Assembly (NCBI GenBank): GCA_028869975.1
Contig: JAGWQR010000184.1
Span: 1-9,276, forward strand
From: Alphaproteobacteria bacterium
Lineage (GTDB): Bacteria; Pseudomonadota; Alphaproteobacteria; Sphingomonadales; Sphingomonadaceae
Reading direction: 5' to 3'
DNA length: 9,276 nucleotides
This document shows, piece after piece, positions 1 through 7,206 of the stretch. The translations under genes were made by a program, and so were the position numbers. Each line of letters starts with the position of its first letter. Position 1 is the first letter of the stretch. The notes under the pieces are model-generated. The model ran no database searches and was not told where the DNA came from. It saw only the letters and a list, made by a program, of their open reading frames with translations.

Positions 1-903
1 CGCATTCTTGTCGGTCTGCGGGAAGCTGATACCGGGATAAGGGCTGAGCAATGAGTTGAGGTAGTTGGTGTAGTTCACAGCGGCGCTGCCTGATATTGTT
101 GGCAGCCTCTCCGCGCGGGCCACTGAAACATCATAACGGGCGGCATCGACGCCCTTGTTTGCCGCAATCAGATCGGGATTATTGGCGAGCGCTACCTCCA
201 CAGCATCATCCGGACTTTTGGGGAGATTGGGCAGGGCTGGGGGATCAGCCAGCGCGACCGGTGCTTCGCCAACCAGTTGCACATAGGTTTCGCGTGCGGC
301 AATCAGGTTTGCCTGGGCACTGTCATAGCCGCTTTTAGCCTGAGCGAGGCGCGATTCGGACTGGGCTATGTCGGTGCGGGTCAGATCCCCCACCTGAAAC
401 CGGTCACGCGTGGCCTGCAGATTGACATCGAGTACCTTGACCTGCTGTGCATTGAGCGCCACGAGATTCTCGTTGAGAATCACGTCCATATAGGCCGCGA
501 CCACCTGCGAAAAGACAGTCAGTTCGGTTCCTTTTAACTGGGCTCGGCCTTGCGCAGAGCGCACATCGGCAGCGCGTATGCCATATTTGGTCGAACCGCC
601 GGTGTAGAGCGGGACATTGAGCGTGGGGCCAATGGTCAACACACGACTGGGCGAAAACGCGGCATCGGCGGCAGATTCATAGGTTTTTGTGGCATTAAAG
701 CCAACGGATGCACTGGGCAGAGCCTTGGCGCGCGCGATGGCAATCTGTTCGTCAGTGGCCTTCTGGCCTGCGCGCGCGGCATTCAAAGTGGGGTTGGTGG
801 CATAGGCTTTGGCCAGCGCGCCCTGGAGGGTTTCCGCTTCTGCAATCGTGCCCGGAAACACTACCCCGATAAGCAATGTCGGGAACAACAAAGACAATTT
901 CAT
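1..903 (-). CDS. TolC-family outer membrane efflux/secretion protein, C-terminus cut off by window edge
   Basis: The frame is open from an ATG at 903 to base 1, giving 301 codons with no stop, so the C-terminal third is outside the window. Residues 1-23 look like a Sec signal peptide, with a hydrophobic run and an AEA cleavage site before ETLQGALAKAYATNP, the usual mature start of TolC proteins. Residues 168-181 read RFQVGDLTRTDIAQ, a hallmark of the alphaproteobacterial TolC/BepC class, and NNPDLIAA at 241-248 starts the second structural repeat. There is no lipobox, unlike the NodT protein at 1580-3025. The family forms trimeric outer-membrane channels with a periplasmic alpha-helical barrel, serving type I secretion or efflux pumps. 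The start overlaps the upstream stop by four bases (ATGA at 903-900), so translation is probably coupled. The partner pump or exporter is not in the window, so the substrate is unknown. Confidence 0.93.
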   Translation of the reverse strand, partial: MKLSLLFPTLLIGVVFPGTIAEAETLQGALAKAYATNPTLNAARAGQKATDEQIAIARAKALPSASVGFNATKTYESAADAAFSPSRVLTIGPTLNVPLYTGGSTKYGIRAADVRSAQGRAQLKGTELTVFSQVVAAYMDVILNENLVALNAQQVKVLDVNLQATRDRFQVGDLTRTDIAQSESRLAQAKSGYDSAQANLIAARETYVQLVGEAPVALADPPALPNLPKSPDDAVEVALANNPDLIAANKGVDAARYDVSVARAERLPTISGSAAVNYTNYLNSLLSPYPGISFPQTDKNA

Positions 904-1481
904 GCAAAAACAAACCTTGGCTTAGGGTCGGGCACCGGCAGAGGAATAGCATCAATGTCAGCAACCGGTATCATCCCGAAGCCGCCAGCGCTTTTACTGC
1001 CGCGCATGATATGCGTCACGCTGTTCACGGTCAGCGCCATTGCGAGACGCCCGCCGGATTTGAGCAGTTCAACGATACGTCCGGGCAGTTCGGGCAGTGC
1101 GCCATCGATGATGATTACATCATAATGCGCGGCGTGGTCGGGCAGGATATCGGGTGCCGCCACATCCACCTCGGCGCCCATTGCGCGCAGCAGCGCCGCT
1201 GTGTAATCACATGCCATGCCCACCACGAGCACCAAATCTCCGTGTCGGGGTAGAACCTCAGAAATCAGGTGCCCAACCGTTTCCGGCGGGTTGAGCGCCC
1301 GGCCATCGCCAAGCTCGATGGGTCTGTCAATATAGGCGAGGGCGCGCAACGCCTCCGGTACATAATGCTCGCGCGCAACTTTGCGAAACGCCGCCAGCAC
1401 CGCCGGATCATTGATCCCGCTGGTGCGTAACTGGCTGTCGATCATCGCTTCCCGGAGCGCATCAAAATTACGATTGGTCAT
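900..1481 (-). CDS. Shortened protein-L-isoaspartate O-methyltransferase-like protein (probably non-catalytic)
   Basis: A 193-aa protein starting at ATG 1481. The N-terminal half matches the PCMT family: FDALREAMIDSQLRTSGI at 6-23, then VAREHYVPEALRALAYID at 35-52, with the family's R-x-x-[FY]-V-P pattern. ALNPPETVGHL at 62-72 lies where the family has a Q-P-x-x-[VI]-A segment. Catalytic members use S-adenosylmethionine to methylate L-isoaspartyl residues in damaged proteins. Here the SAM-binding motif, normally like V-L-E-I-G-T-G-S-G-Y, is VLVVGMACDY at 84-93 and has lost the G-x-G pattern. The segment before DVIIIDGALPELP (121-133) seems about 25 residues shorter than in E. coli Pcm, removing the region that normally holds the acidic SAM ligand. 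I recognise the family but doubt methyltransferase activity. It is coupled by ATGA to the TolC gene, which suggests an envelope-related or simply linked role. Confidence 0.82.
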   Translation of the reverse strand: MTNRNFDALREAMIDSQLRTSGINDPAVLAAFRKVAREHYVPEALRALAYIDRPIELGDGRALNPPETVGHLISEVLPRHGDLVLVVGMACDYTAALLRAMGAEVDVAAPDILPDHAAHYDVIIIDGALPELPGRIVELLKSGGRLAMALTVNSVTHIMRGSKSAGGFGMIPVADIDAIPLPVPDPKPRFVFA

Positions 1482-1503
1482 GAATTATCTCGCTTACGCT
1501 GCT

Positions 1504-1533
1504 GTTATAGTCATGCAATACAGTTGAGGTCAA
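1504..1533 (-). promoter_or_regulatory. Predicted sigma70-like promoter of the PCMT-like/tolC pair
   Basis: On the minus strand a TTGACC -35 element (1533-1528) is followed after 18 bases by TATAAC (1509-1504). Each matches the sigma70 consensus at five of six positions. Transcription would begin near 1497 and leave a leader of about 16 bases before the ATG at 1481. The leader carries only a weak GAG-type ribosome site (AAGCGAGATAATTC before ATG). The position between the efflux operon and the PCMT-like gene suggests that the latter is not dependent on efflux-operon transcription. Confidence 0.5.
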
Positions 1534-1547
1534 GAACGGGTTTAGCG

Positions 1548-1561
1548 CGCGCAGCAGCGCG
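1548..1561 (-). terminator. Weak GC-rich hairpin after the RND operon
   Basis: CGCGC (1548-1552) and GCGCG (1557-1561) can pair around a 4-base AGCA loop, 19 bases beyond the stop of the outer-membrane gene. On the minus strand no run of T follows, so this is not a classical intrinsic terminator. It is listed only as the best candidate boundary between the efflux operon and the PCMT-like gene. Confidence 0.2.
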
Positions 1562-1579
1562 ATTCAATGCCCCTATCGT

Positions 1580-3025
1580 TCAATGACCCAGCGCACGGTG
1601 AGCGGCAACTGTGGCACGCGCGTTATCCAGCCTTGCGTTGAGCAGATCAATCTCCGCCCCGATCTGCGCGCGTTGTGCGTCAAGCGCAGCATCATGGCTG
1701 AGTGCCCCGGCTGCAACGGCGCGCTGGGCAATGGCCTGCGCATCGGCCACGGCTTTGTACTTCTTGTCAAGTAACCTGAGTCGTTTCTGTGCCGATTGCA
1801 GGTGCACAAAGCCGCTCTCAACATCCTCGCTCGCGCGCAGCACCGCCTCGCGATAGGCGGCAAGCGCTTCGCGGGTCTGGCCGCGCGCCGAGCGCACTTC
1901 GGCGTCCACACGCCCGAAATCGAACAGGCGCCAGTGCAGCCCGACCACACCCTGCAAAATCCCTGAATCGGATGTAAACAAATTTGAAACACTGGTCGAA
2001 TCCAGCCCCAGCAGTGCCCCGAGTGATATATCGGGATAATATTCGGCCATGGCCGCGCCGATGCGTGCATTGGCCGCGATGAGCTGATCCTGCGCGACAA
2101 CCAGATCAGGACGGTTGCGCAGCAGATCGGCGGGCATACCCGCGCCAAAATCATCAGCCTGGGCAATTGGGGCCATCGTGGCCAACTCCGGCATATCGTA
2201 AGAGGGGGACAGGCCAACCAGAACCGAGATCCGGTTGCGTTGCGTATCGCGCAGCGCCACCAGATCAGGAATGGCGGCGGCAAGTTCACTTTCGCGGGCG
2301 CTCGCACTGTCGAGCGCCGATTTCGAGGCTGCGCCCAGTTTCACCCGCGCCGCCATAATGCCAAGCTGCTCGCGCATGATGCCATCGAGTTTCTGATAAT
2401 CACCAAGTTCGATTTGCGCGGCCCGATAGCGGAGATAGGCATCCGCGAGTTCAGCAGCAACGCTGAGACGTGCGGCCGCCACACCCGCCTGCGCTGCATC
2501 GGCATTGGCGCCGGCCGCCTGAGCCTGACGCCGCAGACCACCGGCAAAATCAAGATCCCAGCCAGTGTTGATACCGAGCTGGAAATCATTGTTGACTCGC
2601 GAAGCCAGATTTGGTGCCGCCTGCTGCAAGGCACCAGCCAAAGGGGCGAGCGCAGGATTGGCCTGCGCCAGCGAACCGAGCCGGGTGAATTCGCCTAATC
2701 CCGCATTGACCGACTCTTCCTGCCTTGCGGCATGACCATCGAGTGCGGCCTGCGGCCCTTGCGCGGCGCGCTGCGCCTTGAACAGGGCGTTGGCTTCGTC
2801 AACCCGCGCCAGCGCCTGCTCGATGCCGAGATTGGCAGACAGGGCCCTGGCTTCAAGTGCATTGAGCACCGGATCATGAAAGCTCATCCACCAGGGTGCT
2901 GTACCAGATAGTGGTCCGGCCGGGGCATGATATGCGGCAGCGAGGGGCAGGCGCGGCGGCTTGTAATTGGGGCCGACGGTGCACCCAGCCAGCGCCAGTC
3001 CGGCGAGAATCAGCCAGGGCTTCAT
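1580..3025 (-). CDS. RND efflux outer membrane channel lipoprotein, NodT/OprM class
   Basis: A 481-aa protein from ATG 3025, close to the family's usual 460-500 residues. It opens with MKPWLILAGLALAGC followed by TVGPNYKPP. The lipobox LAGC puts the lipidated cysteine at residue 15, and the GC-T-x-G-P-[ND]-Y motif is diagnostic of NodT/OprM outer-membrane factors. Two homologous halves are visible. GWDLDFAGGLRRQAQA (155-170) starts the coiled-coil part of repeat one, LLRNRPDLVVAQDQL (301-315) begins repeat two, and WRLFDFGRVDAEVRSA (365-380) is the equivalent of GWDLDF. As a trimer it would form the outer-membrane exit duct docking on the adaptor and pump. It is the last gene of the operon; its ATG overlaps the permease stop (ATGA, 3025-3022), and only a poor ribosome site precedes it, so coupled translation is likely. 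Confidence 0.95.
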   Translation of the reverse strand: MKPWLILAGLALAGCTVGPNYKPPRLPLAAAYHAPAGPLSGTAPWWMSFHDPVLNALEARALSANLGIEQALARVDEANALFKAQRAAQGPQAALDGHAARQEESVNAGLGEFTRLGSLAQANPALAPLAGALQQAAPNLASRVNNDFQLGINTGWDLDFAGGLRRQAQAAGANADAAQAGVAAARLSVAAELADAYLRYRAAQIELGDYQKLDGIMREQLGIMAARVKLGAASKSALDSASARESELAAAIPDLVALRDTQRNRISVLVGLSPSYDMPELATMAPIAQADDFGAGMPADLLRNRPDLVVAQDQLIAANARIGAAMAEYYPDISLGALLGLDSTSVSNLFTSDSGILQGVVGLHWRLFDFGRVDAEVRSARGQTREALAAYREAVLRASEDVESGFVHLQSAQKRLRLLDKKYKAVADAQAIAQRAVAAGALSHDAALDAQRAQIGAEIDLLNARLDNARATVAAHRALGH

Positions 3026-6000
3026 GCTTGTGCACCATCGGGCTGTGCGATCAGCAGATACATGACCGGCGTCGCGATTCGGGCCAGCAATGTCGAGGCG
3101 ATCAGGCCGCCGATCAGCACGATGGCCACCGGTGAATAAAAGCCATTGCGCTCCAGCGCCAGCGGCAGCAATCCACCGATTGCCGTGACCGAGGTGAGCA
3201 GCACAGGCAGGAAGCGCAGTTCGCCCGCTGTTTCCACCGCCGCGCGTATTTTCATGCCGCGCGTGCGTAATTGTTCAGTAAAATCAACAAGCAGGATCGA
3301 ATTCTTGATCTCGATTCCAACCAACGCAATCATGCCTATCGAAGCCGTGAACGACAGCGAATTGCCGGTGAGCCAGAGCGCAACCACCCCGCCCAGAAAC
3401 CCGAACGGCACAATCCCGAACACCACCAGCACGGTTCGAAACCGATTAAACTCAAGCACCAGCACCGCAAGAATGCCGAGCGCCGCGACCATGATCGCCG
3501 GCAGCAACCCGGCAAAGCTGGTCTTTTGCGATTCGGCTTCACCACCCAGTGCCAGTGTGTAGCCCGGCGGCAGCGCAACCTGCGGGCGGATGCGCGCCAG
3601 GGCATCAGCGGTGGCCTTGCTGACCAACACATCATGCTTGACCTGCGCCGTCACGGTTACCTCGCGCATCCGGTTATAGCGATCAATGCTTGCCGGGCCG
3701 GAAACAATTTCCGGATGCACCAGCGCGCGCAGCGGGATCGATCCGCATGTGGTGGTTGGGACGTATATTTCATTGAGCGTTGCGATGCTGTTATGCCCGG
3801 TCATCGGCAGGCGTACCGTAACCGGATATGTGTCACCGTCCAGATCGCGCAGATTAGCCGCATTCACGCCCGACAAGGCAAGCTGAAGCGTCTGGCGAAT
3901 GGCACCGGCGGGCACATTCAGTGCCGCAACGCTGGTTTCATTGGCGATAAGCCGGATATCGCCGCGCGGACGCCGCAGCGGATTGTCGATGTCGCGCAAG
4001 CCCGGCGTCTGGTTCATTATCGTCTCGATCTGAGCGGAAAGCCGCGTAAGTGTGGAGAGATTCGGGCCGGAAATACGCACAGCCACCGGCGCATCAATCG
4101 CCGGACCCTGAACAAATTCGCTGACGGTAATTTTGGCACCGGGGATCTTGTCCAGATCAGCGCGCAACCGGTCGAGCAGCTTTTCGCCCGCAACATTCTC
4201 CCATTTGTCAATGCCGACGCCGATTTCGCCATAGGCTGGATCATCATTATGATCGAACAGATTATAATAAAGGCGTGGGTTGCTGTGTCCGACATTCGTG
4301 CTGAACCAGCGCAGTCCGGGGATTTGACGCACGCGCGCCTCCACCTTGTGGAGGAGGGCATCAGTGGTGGAGAAGCTCGCGCCTTCTTGCGCCTGCACAT
4401 GGATGATGAATTCGGGTTTGGCCGCTGCGGGAAACAGGCTGGTGCCGATGACGCCGATCAGCGGTAGGCTGAGCGTGGTCAGCAGCAGCAATCCCGCAAG
4501 CGCAAAGCGTGGCCGCGCCAACGCCCGGTGCAGCACCGGGGTATAAAGTGCATGGATCGCGCGATTGACGGCACGCAAAATCCGGTTGCCCTGGTGGTCT
4601 GTATCTGGCTTGAGCACATAGCGTGCAACCAGCGGCACCACCGTCATTGCTACGATGAATGATCCGGTCACTGTGGCAAAAACCGCCATCGGCATCGAGC
4701 GGACAAATTCGCCCGAGGCTTCGGGCAGCGCCGCCAGCGGCAAGAACGCGAAGATCAAACAGGCGGTGCAGCCCGCAACAGCGAGGGAAATCTGTCCGGT
4801 CGCCCCGATCGCCGCCGCTTCATTGTCATGGCCGTCGCGCAACCAGCGGCTGATATTTTCAACCACAACAATCGCGTCATCGACCAAAATGCCCAGCGAG
4901 ATGATGAACCCCGCAATTGAAATCTGGTTGAGTGAATAGCCCGTGTAATAGAGCACCAGTAAGCCGAACAGCAGCGAAAGCGGAATGGCGATCATGACCA
5001 CGGCAGCGGCGCGCAGCCCGATTGGCAGCAGGGTCAGGCTGACCAGCGCAAGCGCGATCAGAAAATCCTGCGCAAGATGGCCGATGCGTTCGTTGACATG
5101 CACCGCCTGATCGAACCCGCGCATCAGCCTGACACCGGCAGGCAGGCTGCGCTCGAACGAATCAAGAGTCGCGGTAATTGCGGGCGACAATTTCGTGACA
5201 TCTACCCCGTCATTGGCATTGGCTGAAATCAGTATGGCGCGCTGCCCGTCATAACGCGTCGTATAGCGCGGCTCGCTCTCGGCCCAGTCAACCTGCGCGA
5301 TGTCCCCGACATGCAGGATCGCGCCACCTGCCTCCACAATGGGCGTGGCACGGATGGTGGCGAGATCAGGATACGCCCCCTGATATTCTATATTGAAGCG
5401 GCGGGCCCCAGTATTGACATCGCCAATCGGCCCCTCGCTGCCGGCGGCGCGCAATGCATCAACCACCTGGGCCGGGGATACATTCAACGCTGCCATTTTG
5501 GTGCTGTCCAGCGATACGCGCGCCTCGGTCGGGGTTACACCCCAGATTTGGGCCTCATGCACACCGGGGATGGTGCCAATCTTCTCGCGCAGCTTCTCCG
5601 CCAATTTTTCAAAGCGCCGCATAGGTAGCGTATCTGAAAGCAGCGCGACCTGCTGCAACGAGACATTACCGGGCCGGAAGCGCTTGACCTCCAGAGAGAC
5701 GACGCCCGGAGGCAGGCTGGGGCGCAGCGCGTTCATTTCGCGCTCAAGATCGTCGTCGGCGCGCAGCGGATTGGTGCCCCAGTTGAATTTGACATGGAGA
5801 TACGCCGAGCCATTGAGGCTGAATGTCTGCACCGAATCTACCGCGTCGAGTGTGTAGATCGCATTTTCGATCGGCTTGACCACCTGCTGCTCAACATCAC
5901 GCGGGGTGGCGCCGGGCATAATCGCGGTTATGCCGAATTCAGGGACGCTCAGATCCGGGTCTTCGGTGCGCGGAATGGCGTTGAGTGCTGCCCAGCCCAG

Positions 6001-6090
6001 CGCCAGCACAAGCAGAATGCCGACCACAGCGAATTGCCAGTGTTTTAGTGTCCAGCGAGCCGGATTGAATGCTCCCGATTGTTGAATCAC
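3022..6090 (-). CDS. RND efflux pump inner-membrane permease (AcrB superfamily)
   Basis: A 1022-residue proton-driven exporter, close to AcrB's 1049. One N-terminal membrane helix (about 18-40) precedes the first large periplasmic domain. Helices TM2-6 span about 342-493, TM7 about 529-550, the second periplasmic domain to about 855, and TM8-12 about 860-1015. The proton-relay residues are present: D404 and D405 in GILVDDAIVVVEN, K929 in GIEIKNSILLVDF, and R959 and T966 in RFLPVLLTS, matching AcrB D407/D408, K940, R971 and T978. After TM1 it reads IPRTEDPDLSVPEF (39-52) instead of the L-P-x-x-x-Y-P of classical AcrB/MexB pumps, so it belongs to a diverged branch; substrates cannot be inferred. 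The start is GTG at 6090, overlapping the adaptor stop (GTGA, 6090-6087). CzcA-type metal pumps are an alternative, but I see no metal-site signature. Confidence 0.96.
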   Translation of the reverse strand: MIQQSGAFNPARWTLKHWQFAVVGILLVLALGWAALNAIPRTEDPDLSVPEFGITAIMPGATPRDVEQQVVKPIENAIYTLDAVDSVQTFSLNGSAYLHVKFNWGTNPLRADDDLEREMNALRPSLPPGVVSLEVKRFRPGNVSLQQVALLSDTLPMRRFEKLAEKLREKIGTIPGVHEAQIWGVTPTEARVSLDSTKMAALNVSPAQVVDALRAAGSEGPIGDVNTGARRFNIEYQGAYPDLATIRATPIVEAGGAILHVGDIAQVDWAESEPRYTTRYDGQRAILISANANDGVDVTKLSPAITATLDSFERSLPAGVRLMRGFDQAVHVNERIGHLAQDFLIALALVSLTLLPIGLRAAAVVMIAIPLSLLFGLLVLYYTGYSLNQISIAGFIISLGILVDDAIVVVENISRWLRDGHDNEAAAIGATGQISLAVAGCTACLIFAFLPLAALPEASGEFVRSMPMAVFATVTGSFIVAMTVVPLVARYVLKPDTDHQGNRILRAVNRAIHALYTPVLHRALARPRFALAGLLLLTTLSLPLIGVIGTSLFPAAAKPEFIIHVQAQEGASFSTTDALLHKVEARVRQIPGLRWFSTNVGHSNPRLYYNLFDHNDDPAYGEIGVGIDKWENVAGEKLLDRLRADLDKIPGAKITVSEFVQGPAIDAPVAVRISGPNLSTLTRLSAQIETIMNQTPGLRDIDNPLRRPRGDIRLIANETSVAALNVPAGAIRQTLQLALSGVNAANLRDLDGDTYPVTVRLPMTGHNSIATLNEIYVPTTTCGSIPLRALVHPEIVSGPASIDRYNRMREVTVTAQVKHDVLVSKATADALARIRPQVALPPGYTLALGGEAESQKTSFAGLLPAIMVAALGILAVLVLEFNRFRTVLVVFGIVPFGFLGGVVALWLTGNSLSFTASIGMIALVGIEIKNSILLVDFTEQLRTRGMKIRAAVETAGELRFLPVLLTSVTAIGGLLPLALERNGFYSPVAIVLIGGLIASTLLARIATPVMYLLIAQPDGAQA

Positions 6091-7148
6091 TGCGCCTGCA
6101 CCGCAATACGCTGGCCTTGCGAGACAAAACCGGCGCCGGACGTGATCACCTGAACGCCTGGGGGCAGCCCCAGAACCTGAAAATAATCCCCGTCGAACCC
6201 CAAAATCCGGATCGGCACACGCTGCGCGGTCTGTTGCGGCGTGACGATGAAAACATGCCCCTCACCATTGATATTGTCCACAAGCGCTTCGGCGGGTATA
6301 TCCTGCTCCGCCGGAGAGGATTGATCGTGTCGCTGACCGGCTGAGCTGCCCGCAAAGCGCGCTGAACCTACCGTGCCGCTTGGCAGGTGTGCGCCTTTGT
6401 CCAAGGCCAGATCTACCTCAACAGTGCCGGTGCGCGGGTCTGTCGCCGCGCCGATACGCTGGATATGGGCTGTGATCGCGTCATCATTCCCGGAAATGGA
6501 CAGCAACGCCGTCTGGCCCCGGTGCAACGCGCCCAGCCTGTCTTGCGGCACCTGCACCCGCGCGATTTTCTGGGAATTGAGATCAGCAACTGTCAGCAGT
6601 GGCTGGCCGGGCGAAACCGTCGCGCCCACATCTGCATTTTTGGTGAGCACCACCCCGGCAAATGGCATGATGAGCCGGGTTGAGCGCAAATCATATGCTG
6701 CCGCGCGTTGCCCCGCCTGAGCTTCGCTGAGCGCGCTGCTGCTGTCCTGCGCATCGGCAGGGGAGAGTGCGCCAGCCGCGACCAGCGCATGATTGCGCTG
6801 CGCATCCCTTGCCAGCCTTGAGCTTTCCGCAGCGGCACGATCAGCCTGCGCGGCATAGCTGGCGCTATCGATCGTCGCGAGCAGCGCGCCCTTGCCGAAT
6901 GTGTCGCCAATCCGCGCGCGCAGCAGGGTCAGCGTGCCGCCAACGCGCAGACTCAAGGTCGATTCGCGGTCATAGGCAATGGTCGCAGGGTAGGTTGGCG
7001 ATGCCGACAGCGCGCCAGTCTGCATTTCCTGTGCGCCGGCCGTCACCACGTCAACCGGGAGCTGATCAGCCTTGCCTGTCGGCGCTGTATCCTTCGAGCA
7101 GGCGCTCAGCAGTGTTGCGGCAATCATTAGGGCTGCTGGAATCCGCAT
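6087..7148 (-). CDS. RND efflux periplasmic adaptor lipoprotein (HlyD/MFP family)
   Basis: A 353-aa protein. I place the start at ATG 7148 because a strong GGAGG ribosome site lies six bases upstream; a longer frame beginning with TTG at 7166 would put that site inside the coding sequence. The N-terminus MRIPAALMIAATLLSAC has a lipobox LSAC with lipidated Cys17. In order one sees the first half of the barrel-sandwich (about 58-95, with LRVGGTLTLLRARIGDTFGKG), an Ala/Gln-rich alpha-hairpin (about 96-155), the second barrel-sandwich half LIMPFAGVVLTKNADVGATV (159-178), a beta-barrel (about 190-270, including GAATDPRTGTVEV) and a membrane-proximal domain to the end. It bridges the permease and the outer-membrane duct in the periplasm. 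It is the first gene of the operon and lies directly downstream of the tetO-like operator, so it is the most direct target of the divergent regulator. Confidence 0.94.
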   Translation of the reverse strand: MRIPAALMIAATLLSACSKDTAPTGKADQLPVDVVTAGAQEMQTGALSASPTYPATIAYDRESTLSLRVGGTLTLLRARIGDTFGKGALLATIDSASYAAQADRAAAESSRLARDAQRNHALVAAGALSPADAQDSSSALSEAQAGQRAAAYDLRSTRLIMPFAGVVLTKNADVGATVSPGQPLLTVADLNSQKIARVQVPQDRLGALHRGQTALLSISGNDDAITAHIQRIGAATDPRTGTVEVDLALDKGAHLPSGTVGSARFAGSSAGQRHDQSSPAEQDIPAEALVDNINGEGHVFIVTPQQTAQRVPIRILGFDGDYFQVLGLPPGVQVITSGAGFVSQGQRIAVQAQ

Positions 7149-7168
7149 GATTGTCCTCCGACTCAATT

Positions 7169-7201
7169 AACCTATCAATGATAGGCTATCATTGATAGGT
7201 T
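7169..7201. promoter_or_regulatory. Double tetO-like operator (33-bp perfect inverted repeat)
   Basis: Two 16-base arms (7169-7184 and 7186-7201) are exact reverse complements around one central base at 7185. The structure is made of two smaller palindromes, CTATCAATGATAG (7172-7184) and CTATCATTGATAG (7186-7198), which are the same 13-mer in opposite orientations. From established knowledge, the core of Tn10 operator tetO1 is CTATCATTGATAG, so the match is 13 of 13. Palindrome centres are 14 bp apart (7178 and 7192). It sits between the divergent regulator and efflux operon, over the efflux -10 and spacer. On the plus strand TATCAT at 7187-7192 could be the -10 of the regulator, but no good -35 is visible for it. 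I infer that the adjacent TetR-family protein binds here and represses both directions. Confidence 0.88.
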
Positions 7202-7206
7202 TGCAA
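7178..7206 (-). promoter_or_regulatory. Predicted promoter of the RND efflux operon
   Basis: On the minus strand TTGCAA (7206-7201) is followed by exactly 17 bases and then TATCAT (7183-7178), four and five matches to the sigma70 hexamers. Transcription would start near 7171, giving a leader of about 22 bases that contains the GGAGG ribosome site. The whole spacer and the -10 lie within the 33-bp operator palindrome, and the -35 touches its edge, so bound repressor should exclude RNA polymerase. Confidence 0.55.

Noticed and set aside
550..1125. A 191-codon plus-strand frame across the tolC/PCMT-like junction
   Set aside because: It is antisense to two recognisable genes and its composition resembles no protein family I know.
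1573..2307. A 244-codon minus-strand frame inside the NodT gene
   Set aside because: It is a frame-shifted reading of the NodT-class gene; its Arg/Pro/Cys-rich composition and lack of motifs mark it as a shadow.
3271..4467. A 398-codon open frame on the plus strand opposite the permease
   Set aside because: It is fully antisense to a permease with intact family motifs, and its product is rich in Arg, His and Gln with no recognisable domain, as expected of a shadow frame in GC-rich DNA.
7149..7166. TTG 7166 as the start of the adaptor gene
   Set aside because: This would place the strong GGAGG ribosome site inside the coding region; ATG 7148 has ideal spacing and gives a normal lipoprotein signal.
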